Of a DNA stretch of 64,000 bases, positions 51,144 through 59,790 are shown one piece after another. Under the pieces are notes generated by a model. The model was not told the origin of the DNA and ran no database searches. It worked only from the letters and a program-made list of their open reading frames with translations. The translations under genes and the position numbers were made by a program. Source of the stretch: Paucibacter sp. KCTC 42545 (GTDB lineage: Bacteria; Pseudomonadota; Gammaproteobacteria; Burkholderiales; Burkholderiaceae_C). The stretch lies in contig NZ_CP013692.1 of NCBI RefSeq assembly GCF_001477625.1, positions 930,001 to 994,000 on the forward strand, read 5' to 3'. The number at the start of each line of letters is the position of its first letter. Position 1 is the stretch's first letter.

Positions 51144-51410
51144 ACACCCGCCAGACCCGCTTGTGGTTCCATGGCCGACCATCCAGGCGCAGACGGTCAA
51201 AGCACTTCCAGAATCCCCAGCGACCGTTGCGCTCGACGATGCCGTTGAGCGCATCAATGACCTCGGCATCCTTCTCCTGTGGCAACGGTGGCACCTTGTA
51301 GTACGCCGCCCGTGACAAGCCCGCGGCGTGGCAGGCTCGCGTGATCGACAAGCGGTGCTCGGTCACCATGACCTCGACCGCCTGCCGCTTCACGGACGGC
51401 GTCAGAATTT
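51144..51410 (-). pseudogene. IS3 OrfB fragment (N-terminal)
   Basis: About 88 residues remain (LTPSVKRQAVEVMVTEHRLS, ACHAAGLSRAAYYKVPPLP, GRWGFWKCFDRLRLDG). The DDE core is lost at the junction with the composite IS-end fragment. Confidence 0.85.
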
Positions 51411-51668
51411 TTTTGACAGTACGTCCTTGATCGCGGCATTCTCCAATGCCAAGTCCGCGTACATGCGCTTGAGCCGCGCGTTCTCTGTCTCCAGCTCGCG
51501 CATGCGCGTCAGGTCCGACACCGTCGCGCCCGCGTACTTGCACTTCCACGCGTAATACGTCGGCGCGCTGATGGCGTGCTTACGGCACACCTCCGCCACA
51601 GGCATGCCTGCCTCGCCTTCTTTGAGGATCGCCACGATCTGGCTCTCCGTGAACTTGCTCTTCCTCAT
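51402..51668 (-). CDS. IS3-family transposase OrfA
   Basis: 88 residues (MRKSKFTESQIVAILKEGEA, ISAPTYYAWKCKYAGA, LTRMRELETENARLKRMYAD): helix-turn-helix plus leucine zipper. orfB follows in the -1 frame across a TTTTTTT/AAAAAAA tract at about 51410, the probable frameshift site. Confidence 0.9.
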   Translation of the reverse strand: MRKSKFTESQIVAILKEGEAGMPVAEVCRKHAISAPTYYAWKCKYAGATVSDLTRMRELETENARLKRMYADLALENAAIKDVLSKKF

Positions 51669-51949
51669 GGGCCTCTTCCTTTCGGGTTGGGCCGCATTCT
51701 CTGATTTCAGTTGTCTACTTGGTGGGGGAGCTTACGCGACCTCGCTAAGTTACCGTTCCTTGGATTGAGTGTCGCTTTATCACATGGCGACATATTCTGA
51801 TACCCCCTCGATGTAGGGCCTACCAAGTTTTCAGTTCGAAAGTTAGATTGCTCGCCAGATCAGCATTTCATGAACAAAGTCATGGATTGCCAACAAAGTT
51901 GCATTGGCAGCTTTGGAATCAAGACAAGGCCGACGCCTCTTAGGGCAGG

Positions 51950-52063
51950 TCTTAATCGCAAACCCGGCGCGAGCCGGCGACGCAAAGCCTCCGGTGTTGG
52001 AGGGTTCCGTTTTAAACACGGGACCTTCGCAAGATAGCGGGGTTGCCGGTCTGAGTTCCTCAG
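51950..52063 (+). promoter_or_regulatory. Cyclic-di-GMP-I (GEMM-I) riboswitch, copy 2
   Basis: It is nearly identical to copy 1 over the aptamer and the following ~75 bases, with the same GCAAACC, GCGA-capped hairpin, GACGCAAAGCCTCCGG and AGATAGCGGGGTTGCCG elements. It precedes the intact adaptor gene by about 60 bases. The 215 bases between the IS end (51735) and the aptamer must hold the operon promoter; no convincing -35/-10 pair was picked out. c-di-GMP binding would couple expression of the exporter operon to the surface/biofilm signalling state. Confidence 0.9.
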
Positions 52064-52123
52064 GTCGTCATCAAGCTCAGCGTTAGTCGGCCCGCTTTCG
52101 AATCCTTTGAGGGTTCAGAGAGC

Positions 52124-53404
52124 ATGGCTTTGACGCAAGCGTTGTTCAGGGAAGAGGTGATGGAGGCCAGCCAAGCTCAATGGCTCGGCAGCATTCGCAT
52201 TGGCCGGCCACCCAGTTTTGCATGGGTCACCGGTATCTCGCTGAGCATGGCAGTGGCCTTGGTGAGCTACGCCATCTGGGGTGAAGTGACCCGCAAGGCC
52301 AAGCTGCCAGGGTTGCTGATGCCGACGGCCGGCATGTTGACTGTGAGTGCGCCGCAGGCTGGCGTCTTGACGGAGGTGCTGGTTCATGAGGGTGAACTGG
52401 TGCAAGCCGGGCAGGTGTTGATGCGCTTGAAGAGTGAGCGCAACACTCCCTTGGGCGATGCTGCCACCCTCAACGCCCAAGCCTTGGCCCAACGCCGTGC
52501 CAGCTTGGACACCGAACGCTTGTTGACGCAACAGCAGCAACGCCAGCGTCAAGACGCTTTGAATGACCGGCTGCGCAGTCTGGCCGCCGAGGAACGCCAA
52601 GCGCAAGGCGAGCTGGATGCAAACCGCCTGCGCGCTGACTTGGCCGCCAAGAGCTTGGCCCGTTACACCGAACTAGAGAAAGAAAGCTTTGTCTCCGCCG
52701 TGCAATTGCAGCAAAAGCAGGAAGAGTTGCTGGATGTACAACTGCGCGAGCGCAATGCCGAGCGAAGCCTAGCAGCCTTGCAAAGAGGCATTCAAGCCAC
52801 TCGCGCCGAAATGCTCAACAACGAAACTGCCAGCCACACCAACCTGGCTCAGGTGGATCGCGGACTGGCCAGCCTCAGCCAAGAGACCACAGAAAACGAC
52901 GCTCGGGGTGGACTGACGCTGATGGCCTCCCAGGCAGGCCGAGTCACTGCGCTCGACATTCACCCTGGTCAAGCTGTGCAAGCAGGTCAAACCTTGCTGA
53001 GCTTGGTGCCAGAAAGTAAAGGACACGCAAATTCAGAGTTGGAAGCCCAACTTTACGCCCCCAGCCGAACGGCAGGCTTTGTAAAGCCCGGTCAGTCCGT
53101 TTGGCTGCGTTACGCGGCGTACCCCTACCAAAAGTTCGGAATGGCAGAAGGTGCAGTGAAAAGCATCAGCCAGACGCCGATTGCCGCGCAGGATTTACCA
53201 GTTGGTCAGGGCCAGGCGCTCATGGCGGCGGCGCAGACAAATGAGCCGCTTTATCGAATCAGCGTGAAGTTAAAAAAGCAAGAAATCAAAACCTATGGCA
53301 GCACTCAGGTGCTCAAAGTCGGCATGGCCCTCGAAGCGGATGTGACCCAGGACAAAAGAGCAATCTGGGAATGGATATTAGAGCCGCTACTTACGTTGAA
53401 ATGA
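52124..53404 (+). CDS. HlyD/CvaA-type secretion adaptor (membrane fusion protein)
   Basis: 426 residues with CAGAGAG before the ATG. One TM segment (SFAWVTGISLSMAVALVSYAIWG, about 30-53) is followed by a lipoyl half (MLTVSAPQAGVLTEVLVHEGELVQAG), a long coiled coil (residues ~130-270), the second lipoyl half and a beta-barrel (SVWLRYAAYPYQKFGMAEGAVKSI). Like colicin V CvaA it should bridge the C39 ABC exporter to an outer-membrane TolC-type channel; no TolC gene is in the window. It is the first gene behind the riboswitch. Confidence 0.93.
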   Translation: MALTQALFREEVMEASQAQWLGSIRIGRPPSFAWVTGISLSMAVALVSYAIWGEVTRKAKLPGLLMPTAGMLTVSAPQAGVLTEVLVHEGELVQAGQVLMRLKSERNTPLGDAATLNAQALAQRRASLDTERLLTQQQQRQRQDALNDRLRSLAAEERQAQGELDANRLRADLAAKSLARYTELEKESFVSAVQLQQKQEELLDVQLRERNAERSLAALQRGIQATRAEMLNNETASHTNLAQVDRGLASLSQETTENDARGGLTLMASQAGRVTALDIHPGQAVQAGQTLLSLVPESKGHANSELEAQLYAPSRTAGFVKPGQSVWLRYAAYPYQKFGMAEGAVKSISQTPIAAQDLPVGQGQALMAAAQTNEPLYRISVKLKKQEIKTYGSTQVLKVGMALEADVTQDKRAIWEWILEPLLTLK

Positions 53405-53474
53405 AATCACCAAAGAATACCGCAACCAGAATCGGGAGTCCCGACCGACCTTTCGGGAAATCATTGGAGACCCT

Positions 53475-53840
53475 ATGAGGAAGCTCACCACCGTAGAACT
53501 TGATTCAGTTTCTGGAACAGGAACAATCACACTTGAAAACGTCCAGCTAGTTCGCCCTATCGAGCCTACAGGCATAGCCCCCCTGGTGTTGGCAGAATTG
53601 CAAAATGAATTCAGAAACTATGACCTATATGAGACCAAAGTATACAGAAAATTAATTATGAGCGAAATTCCGGCATCATGGAATCTAGGTAATGCGCTAG
53701 GGCTGAATGGGAGTACCATAAACATCTCAAATTCAAGCATAAAATTATCCGCAGCCTATGATGCGCAAAGCAGACTCTCACATTCAACTACGTGGCAAGA
53801 AGTAGAACCCCAGGAACCCAAATCCCTTGATAAAACCTGA
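53475..53840 (+). CDS. Leader-peptide protein A, new paralogous family
   Basis: 121 residues, GGAGA 8 bases before the ATG. The N-terminus MRKLTTVELDSVSGT fits the double-glycine-type leader with L at -12, E at -8, L at -7, V at -4, G at -2, but T instead of G/A at -1. The mature part (~106 residues) is polar and aligns by eye with the next gene: LVRPIEPTG, LIMSEIPASW, GLNGSTI, KLSAAYDAQS. No Cys and no transmembrane segment. Family not recognised. AT-rich coding sequence suggests transfer from another source. Presumed substrate of the exporter at 55610. Confidence 0.75.
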   Translation: MRKLTTVELDSVSGTGTITLENVQLVRPIEPTGIAPLVLAELQNEFRNYDLYETKVYRKLIMSEIPASWNLGNALGLNGSTINISNSSIKLSAAYDAQSRLSHSTTWQEVEPQEPKSLDKT

Positions 53841-53924
53841 AATAGTTGCTCATTAACAACCATTTATATTTCCAGAATATCTGGAGGCGGAATTCCTGAC
53901 TGCGTCTTCAGGAAAAGGAGAGCT

Positions 53925-54290
53925 ATGAGAAGCGTATCGACACATGAACTAAGCTACGTTAGCGGAGCTGGTAATGGCCTTGACAATGGCACCGTTCTGC
54001 TGGTCAAGCCAGTCGAACCAGTTCAATTAGAAAGAGTGGTAATTGAAGGCGTCCGAAGTTTTTGCCCCCCAGGATTTACCTATGGAACAAACACGGATCA
54101 TACGCTAGTGATGAACGACGTCCCCTCCGCGTGGGAAGTTGAAGGGTCGGGGGGGCTCAACGGTAAAGTTGTTGCTTTTGGAGATGCCAGCTTCAAACTA
54201 GCTGTTACATACGACTCAGCCAAACAAACAATGACAGTGTATTGTAAAGCGATTCGACCTGTGCCCCCGCGTGGCACCCAGATTCCTTGA
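53925..54290 (+). CDS. Leader-peptide protein B, paralogue of protein A
   Basis: 121 residues, AAAAGGAGAG just before the ATG (a strong ribosome-binding site). The leader MRSVSTHELSYVSGA fits the C39-processing consensus (V -12, E -8, L -7, V -4, GA at -2/-1). Blocks shared with protein A are LVKPVEPVQ, LVMNDVPSAW, GLNGKVV and KLAVTYDSAK. Unlike A it has two Cys (SFCPPGF and VYCKAIR) that could form a disulfide after export. Function unknown; two related secreted proteins in tandem suggest a two-component effector, which is inference. Confidence 0.75.
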   Translation: MRSVSTHELSYVSGAGNGLDNGTVLLVKPVEPVQLERVVIEGVRSFCPPGFTYGTNTDHTLVMNDVPSAWEVEGSGGLNGKVVAFGDASFKLAVTYDSAKQTMTVYCKAIRPVPPRGTQIP

Positions 54291-54389
54291 GATGGTCTAA
54301 AGGTTGGGCGCCGACGCGCGCCCAATTTTTATAGCCAGGCATGGCCTTAAACAGCCACCAAGTTTCTTAACTGGTAACTAATTGCGATC

Positions 54390-55580
54390 ATGAGACGTTG
54401 CATCTTTCTAGTCTTGATCTATTGTTTCTTGATTTCTTGCAATGCGCAAACAATTCAACAAAGCCAACAACTAATTACATACAAAATTAGTGATGGCGTG
54501 GGAATTTGGGAGCAGCCCGGCCACAAACTCGGAACTATCCTTTTTGTCCCCGGCAGCGATGGAATGGAGGCTAGTTTTTATTGCTTTAAAAACAATTTTT
54601 GTCAATTCAAAGAAGATCGACTTATTGATCCACTCATAGTAACTTTACTAGAGCAGGGTTGGCGCGTCGCAAGTTTCAGTTTTGGCGGGATTAAATCAAT
54701 ACAGAATTGTCTCGCAGAAAATTCACAACAGCTCGAAAAGTGGAAATATATTCAAGAAATTTGCCTACAGAAAAGTGACTTCGAAAAACAAACGCTTATT
54801 GACTTTGAATTCGACACGGCAGAGGCTATTCGGCTAATCGAGGAAAGATTTGCAGGCCCCCTTCTTTTGGTCGGCGACTCACTAGGCGGCTTCCTCGCAT
54901 CAAAAATAATCAGTCAAAAAAGGGCAAAAATCGATGCGTTTATCGGAATAGCCTCACCGACAAAAAGCTTGCAAGATACGATTCTCTATCAAAAGAATTA
55001 CCCTGCAATATTTCATGCGGTTAATGAACTGATAAGAAGCAACAAACAGGGTCGGATATTCAGTCGCATCGAAATTTACAACACAGCAAAAGCGGCCGAT
55101 CCAGGAGAAGTCGATGAATTTGAAGCCCAAGTATTGAACGCAATTCAACCCGCTGGCGATAAATACACGAAAGAATTTTTTGATATCGTACAAGGCTGGT
55201 TCATCAGTCGAAGAATGGATAAAATGAAATCTACAATGACAGAGGATTGGCCGGAAAATTTAATATTTACAGGGACGGAATATCAAAAACGCAGATATCT
55301 ACAGTGGAGCACAGACACAACGCCCATTTCTGACCGGTTGAGCACTTTTGAAGGCCCAGTATTTTTTGTGCATGGCAGCTTGGATTGGCTCGCAGAGCCT
55401 CCATCAAAGGACCTTTGCAACGAAATATTTCCTAGATCACGATATGCGCCGTGCGAGGTAAGAATTATTGAAAACAGTCTTCACGGGGGCAGAACATCTA
55501 ACCTTGATGAGGCTTTGCGCTGGACACGGGAAATACTTGAGGTTGTCAATAAATCAGCGCAATGGATAAGCCACAAATAA
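54390..55580 (+). CDS. Alpha/beta-hydrolase lipoprotein in the export operon
   Basis: 396 residues. The N-terminus has a lipoprotein signal with lipobox LISC (Cys17). The catalytic triad of an alpha/beta hydrolase is readable: nucleophile Ser164 in VGDSLGGF, Asp332 in FVHGSLDWLAEP, His365 in NSLHGGRT, plus an oxyanion-type LFVPGSDG at 51-58. It should be a periplasmic, membrane-anchored serine hydrolase; family and substrate are not recognised. It lies between the leader-protein genes and the exporter gene. Possible roles are immunity (destroying or modifying the effector's target) or effector maturation; both are inference. The gene is AT-rich. Confidence 0.8.
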   Translation: MRRCIFLVLIYCFLISCNAQTIQQSQQLITYKISDGVGIWEQPGHKLGTILFVPGSDGMEASFYCFKNNFCQFKEDRLIDPLIVTLLEQGWRVASFSFGGIKSIQNCLAENSQQLEKWKYIQEICLQKSDFEKQTLIDFEFDTAEAIRLIEERFAGPLLLVGDSLGGFLASKIISQKRAKIDAFIGIASPTKSLQDTILYQKNYPAIFHAVNELIRSNKQGRIFSRIEIYNTAKAADPGEVDEFEAQVLNAIQPAGDKYTKEFFDIVQGWFISRRMDKMKSTMTEDWPENLIFTGTEYQKRRYLQWSTDTTPISDRLSTFEGPVFFVHGSLDWLAEPPSKDLCNEIFPRSRYAPCEVRIIENSLHGGRTSNLDEALRWTREILEVVNKSAQWISHK

Positions 55581-55609
55581 GCGAGAACCGCGTGACCATT
55601 CATTAAATT

Positions 55610-57736
55610 ATGGCTATAAAAGTAGTACTGCAAAGCACCTCGTCAGAATGCGCATTGGCAAGTCTTGCCATGATTAGCTACGCTCACGGGCTAAATCTAG
55701 ATCTTGCTGAGTTGCGGCGTCGCTTTTCAGTCAGCATCAAAGGTGCCACACTTCAACAACTGATTGCCCATGCGGCAGTGCTAGGCTTTTCCTCGAGACC
55801 CATCCGTCTCGAACTAGATGAACTTCATGAGTTACAAACACCCTGCATTCTCCATTGGGATTTAAACCATTTCGTTGTACTCAAGAAGGTCACGCGATCT
55901 GGCAAAGCCGTCATAATTTTGGATCCTGCAGTAGGCGAGCGTCGCCTGAGTATGATTGAGGTTTCTCGCCACTTTACTGGCGTGGCTTTGGAGTTGAGCC
56001 CAAATGCAGAGTTCAAGTCCCAAGCCCCGGCGAAGCAAGTGTCATTGAGTGCGCTGACAGGAAAAGTTTCAGGCCTTAAACGATCGCTATTCCAAATCTT
56101 CGCGGTGACCGTGGTGCTGGAAATGTTTGTGATTGTTGCCCCGCTGTTTAATCAGATGGTAGTTGACGATGTACTAACGTCAGGGGACAGAAACATGCTC
56201 GGGGTGCTAGTCATTGGTTTTGGCCTGCTCTTGCTAGTGCAACCGGCGATTGGCTTAGCCCGTTCTTGGATGGTGATGGTTCTAGGCCAAACTCTCTCAC
56301 TGCAATGGACTGGAAACGTGTTTTCTCACCTGGTGCGTCTGCCAGTCGACTTCTTTGAGAAACGCAACCTCGGCGATATCACGTCGCGATTTGGTTCAGT
56401 CGGGGCAATTCAACATACCCTGACCACAGCAGTGATTGAGGCAGTGCTGGACGGTCTAATGGCTTTGGCTGCCTTGGTAATGATGTTGATCTATGCACCA
56501 ACCTTGTGCGCGTTGACAGTGACCGCTGTCGCAGCCTACGGCCTCCTGCGCTGGGCGGCCTACCGGCCCTTCCGTGACGCAGCCGCCGTGCGCCTGGTGG
56601 TCGCCGCCAAAGAGAACACCCATTTTCTGGAAACCCTGCGCGCCATCACCCCGCTCAAACTATTCGGACGGGAAGAAGAGCGCCGCGCCCGTTGGCAGAA
56701 CCTGATCGTGGATGTGCAAAACCGCGATGTGCGCACGGCCAAGATGAGCATTGGCTTTTCGACGGCCAACACCTTCATCTTCGGGCTGGAGAACTTGCTG
56801 GTGCTGTGGCTGGGTGCCAAGCTCATCATGACGGGCCAGCAAGCCGGGACGGTGACGATGACCGTGGGCATGCTGTTCGCCTACCTCAGTTACAAAGGCC
56901 AGTTCACCGGCCGAGTATCTGCACTGATCAACTACGCCGTAGAACTCAAGATGCTGGGCCTGCATGCGGAGCGCCTGGCCGACATTGCCTTGGAGCCGCC
57001 CGAAAAGGACGACGCGCCTGCCAACGATTTGCCGCACTTGGTGCCCAGCATCGAACTCAAAGACGTCAGTTTCCGTTACGGCGAGGGTGAGCCCTGGATT
57101 CTGCGCAATGCCAACTTCCGCGTGGAAGCGGGTGAGAGCGTAGCCGTCACCGGCCCCTCCGGCGCAGGCAAGACGACCCTGCTCAAGATTGCGTTGGGCC
57201 TGCTCAAACCCAGCGAGGGCGAGGTCTTGTTCGGTGGCATGCCGGTCCGCCAATTGGGCCTGCAGAACTATCGCCGTCAGATCGGCACGGTGATGCAGGA
57301 AGATGCTTTGCTAACGGGCTCACTCAGCGACAACATCGCCTTCTTCGATGTGCAGCCCGATCAGGCCCGAATTCAGGCCTGCGCGGAATTGGCGCAACTT
57401 CATGCAGACATTTGCCGCATGCCCATGGGCTACCAGACCTTGGTGGGCGACTTGGGCTCGGGTCTGTCGGGAGGACAGAAACAGCGGCTCTTGCTGGCAC
57501 GGGCCTTGTACAAGATGCCGCGCATCTTGGCTTTGGACGAAGCGACGAGTCATTTGGATTTGCAGAACGAGCGCGCAGTGACTGCGGCATTGAGCAGTTT
57601 GCCTCTGACTCGATTGATCATCGCCCACCGACCGGAAACGATTGCTGGCGCACAGCGGGTGGTGATCGTGCGTGACGCGCAAGTGATGGAACTTGCGAGA
57701 GCTGTACCCGCCTCTACTGAAACTTGGCAGGCGTAG
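55610..57736 (+). CDS. C39-peptidase ABC exporter (LagD/CvaB type)
   Basis: 708 residues. The N-terminal C39 peptidase has catalytic Cys14 (STSSECALASLAM), His87 (NHFVVLKK) and Asp105 (LDPAVGE). Six membrane helices follow (residues ~155-430). The ATPase has Walker A GPSGAGKTT at about 514, LSGGQKQRLLLARALY at about 618 and Walker B ILALDEATSH. It cuts double-glycine leaders while exporting the cargo across the inner membrane. From about 56540 on the codon use is much GC-richer than before, so the gene looks like a mosaic of foreign and host-like halves. Confidence 0.95.
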   Translation: MAIKVVLQSTSSECALASLAMISYAHGLNLDLAELRRRFSVSIKGATLQQLIAHAAVLGFSSRPIRLELDELHELQTPCILHWDLNHFVVLKKVTRSGKAVIILDPAVGERRLSMIEVSRHFTGVALELSPNAEFKSQAPAKQVSLSALTGKVSGLKRSLFQIFAVTVVLEMFVIVAPLFNQMVVDDVLTSGDRNMLGVLVIGFGLLLLVQPAIGLARSWMVMVLGQTLSLQWTGNVFSHLVRLPVDFFEKRNLGDITSRFGSVGAIQHTLTTAVIEAVLDGLMALAALVMMLIYAPTLCALTVTAVAAYGLLRWAAYRPFRDAAAVRLVVAAKENTHFLETLRAITPLKLFGREEERRARWQNLIVDVQNRDVRTAKMSIGFSTANTFIFGLENLLVLWLGAKLIMTGQQAGTVTMTVGMLFAYLSYKGQFTGRVSALINYAVELKMLGLHAERLADIALEPPEKDDAPANDLPHLVPSIELKDVSFRYGEGEPWILRNANFRVEAGESVAVTGPSGAGKTTLLKIALGLLKPSEGEVLFGGMPVRQLGLQNYRRQIGTVMQEDALLTGSLSDNIAFFDVQPDQARIQACAELAQLHADICRMPMGYQTLVGDLGSGLSGGQKQRLLLARALYKMPRILALDEATSHLDLQNERAVTAALSSLPLTRLIIAHRPETIAGAQRVVIVRDAQVMELARAVPASTETWQA

Positions 57737-57759
57737 TTCTTGACGACCAAACACCCAAT

Positions 57760-57790
57760 GAAGCCCGGCCTTGCGCCGGGCTTCGTCTTT
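57760..57790 (+). terminator. Rho-independent terminator of export operon 2
   Basis: The stem GAAGCCCGGC / GCCGGGCTTC with loop CTTGC is followed by GTCTTT, 24 bases after the exporter stop. Confidence 0.8.
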
Positions 57791-57804
57791 GGCGGTGGGC
57801 TCTC

Positions 57805-57992
57805 GTAAGCTCCCCTGTCAAGAGGACAGTTGATTTCTAGAGTCTGCAGCAGTTGTGGTGATCAGTCTGGGCATGAACTGCTTGGGCGGTACGCCCCCAA
57901 GTGCGTCATGCGGTCGGTACTCGTTGTATTGGGTCAGCCAATCGTCGGCGATGGCTTGGACTTGTTCGATGGAGCTGAACAGGTAGAGGTCG
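57805..57992 (-). mobile_element. IS3-family element, 3' part, right flank of export operon 2
   Basis: The terminal repeat GTAAGCTCCCCTGTC is at 57805. The last ~58 codons of orfB lie at 57818-57992 (LYLFSSIEQVQAIADDWLTQ, YNEYRPHDALGGVPPKQFM). The gene is interrupted upstream by a group II intron. Confidence 0.82.
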
Positions 57993-58216
57993 ATCGCGGT
58001 AGGGATGCCCATTGCTGAGCACCCCCCGCACAGATCCGTACTGCGTATTTCAGCCCATCCCGGCCACCCATTTCAGCGGAACGCGGACAGCGTTTCAGAC
58101 GAAGGCGGACACCATTTCAGGCTGATCGCGGACAGCGTTTCAAACTGATCCCGGACACCCCTGGCGCGCGCAAGTGACCTGAGCCGTAGGCATGCTGACC
58201 GATTTTTCGGTCCGTC

Positions 58217-59767
58217 ATGCCCACTCCCAGGATTCACATGCGCAAACTTCGACAAACCCTTCGACTTCACCTTGAATCTGGCCTGAGCATGCGCGAGTGT
58301 TCGCGCGTGCTTGGCATCGCCAAGTCGACCGTCAATAGCGTCGTTATGAAGGCCCGCGCCGCCGGTGTGGACTGGGCCGCCGCCCAGACGCTGGACGATG
58401 CCGCCTTGGAGGCTCGCTTGTACGGCCCCGCTGTGCCTCGGTCCAGCACCCAGCTTGAGCCCGACTTCGCCCTCGTCCACCAGGAACTCAAGCGCCCCGG
58501 CGTCACCTTGCAATTGCTCTGGGAGGAGTACCAGCGCGGTCTGACCGACGCCGGCTCGCAAGCCTACAAGTACACCAGCTTCTGCGTGAAGTACCGCGCC
58601 TGGGTCGCCGGCCTCAAGCGCTCGATGCGCCAGGTCCACCCGGCCGGCGAGCGCCTGTTCATTGACTACGCCGGCCAGACTGTGCCCTTGGTGGACGCTG
58701 CCACCGGCGAGATCCGGCAAGCGCAGATCTTCGTGGCCGTCCTCGGCGCCTCGAACTACACCTTCGCCTGCGCCACGCCGACACAGACAGCAGCCGACTG
58801 GGTCGGCGCCATCATGGATGCGCTGGAGTTCATGGGTGGCGTGCCCCGGCTGATCGTGCCGGATCAGGCGCGCGCCCTGATCGCCAGGCCCGACCGCTAC
58901 GAGGCCACGCCTAGCCGTCTGGTCGAAGAGTTCTGCGACCACTACGACGTGGCGATGCTGCCCGCGCGTCCGGCTCATCCCCGCGACTAGCCCAAGGTGG
59001 AGGTCGGCGTGCAAATCGTCGAGCGTTGGATTCTGGCGCGGCTGCGGCACCGGCGCTTCTTCACCCTGGCTGAGCTCAACGCCGCTGTCCGGGAGTTGCT
59101 GGTGGACCTGAACGCTCGGCCGTTCAAGAAGCTACCCGGCTGTCGGGCCAGCGCCTTCGCGGCCTTGGATCGGCCGCTGCTCAAACCCCTGCCGGCAGCG
59201 CGCATGCCCATCGCCCGCTTCAAGCGCGCCCGGGTCAATATTGACTATCACGTTGAACTCGATGGCCATTACTACAGCGTGCCGCACCGGCTGGTGCGCG
59301 AGCAGGTCGAGTTGCGCATCACTTCGACCACGGTGGAGATTCTGGCGGGCCAGCAACGCGTGGCCGTGCACGCCTACAGCGTCCGGCGCGGGGCGCACAC
59401 GACGGCGCCCGAGCACATGCCGGCCTCCCACCGGGCGCACCGAGAGTGGACCCCAGCCAAGCTCATCGCTTGGGGTGAGCACATCGGCGTGGCCACAGCC
59501 GCCGTGGTGCGCTGGCAGATGGAACACCGGCCGCACCCCGAGCAAGGCTACCGCTCCTGCCTCGGCCTGCAAAGCCTGGCGCGCCAGTTCGGCCACGAGC
59601 GGCTGGAAGCGGCCTGCGTTCGCGCCATGTCGATTCGCTCGCCGACCTACCAAAGCGTCAAGTCGATCCTGGCCACCGGCTTGGACCGGCAAGCCGCGCC
59701 GGCCCAAGCCACGCAGGCCGCACTCCCGCTGCATGACAACGTGCGCGGCCCCGATTACTACCACTGA
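58217..59767 (+). pseudogene. istA: IstA transposase with an in-frame amber codon
   Basis: The reading frame is continuous from 58217 to 59767 except for TAG at 58988-58990 (residue 258), between PARPAHPRD and [13 protein letters not shown]. IstA proteins have PKVE preceded by Lys here, so one base change (AAG to TAG) explains it. Helix-turn-helix (RECSRVLGIAKSTVNSVV) and DDE pieces (FIDYAGQTVPLVD, VPDQARALIARPDRYE) are intact on both sides. About 516 codons in all. Without readthrough the element should be immobile. Confidence 0.9.
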
Positions 59768-59790
59768 CCCCACTGAAGAAGGAGAAGCTC

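Larger units (their letters stand above)
51144..51735 (-). mobile_element. IS3-family element, 5' part, left flank of export operon 2
   Basis: Read on the minus strand it starts at GTAAGCTCCCCCACC (51735), carries orfA and about 90 codons of orfB, and is cut at 51144. The same terminal repeat, read as GTAAGCTCCCCTGTC, begins the IS remnant at 57805 in the same orientation. Confidence 0.85.
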
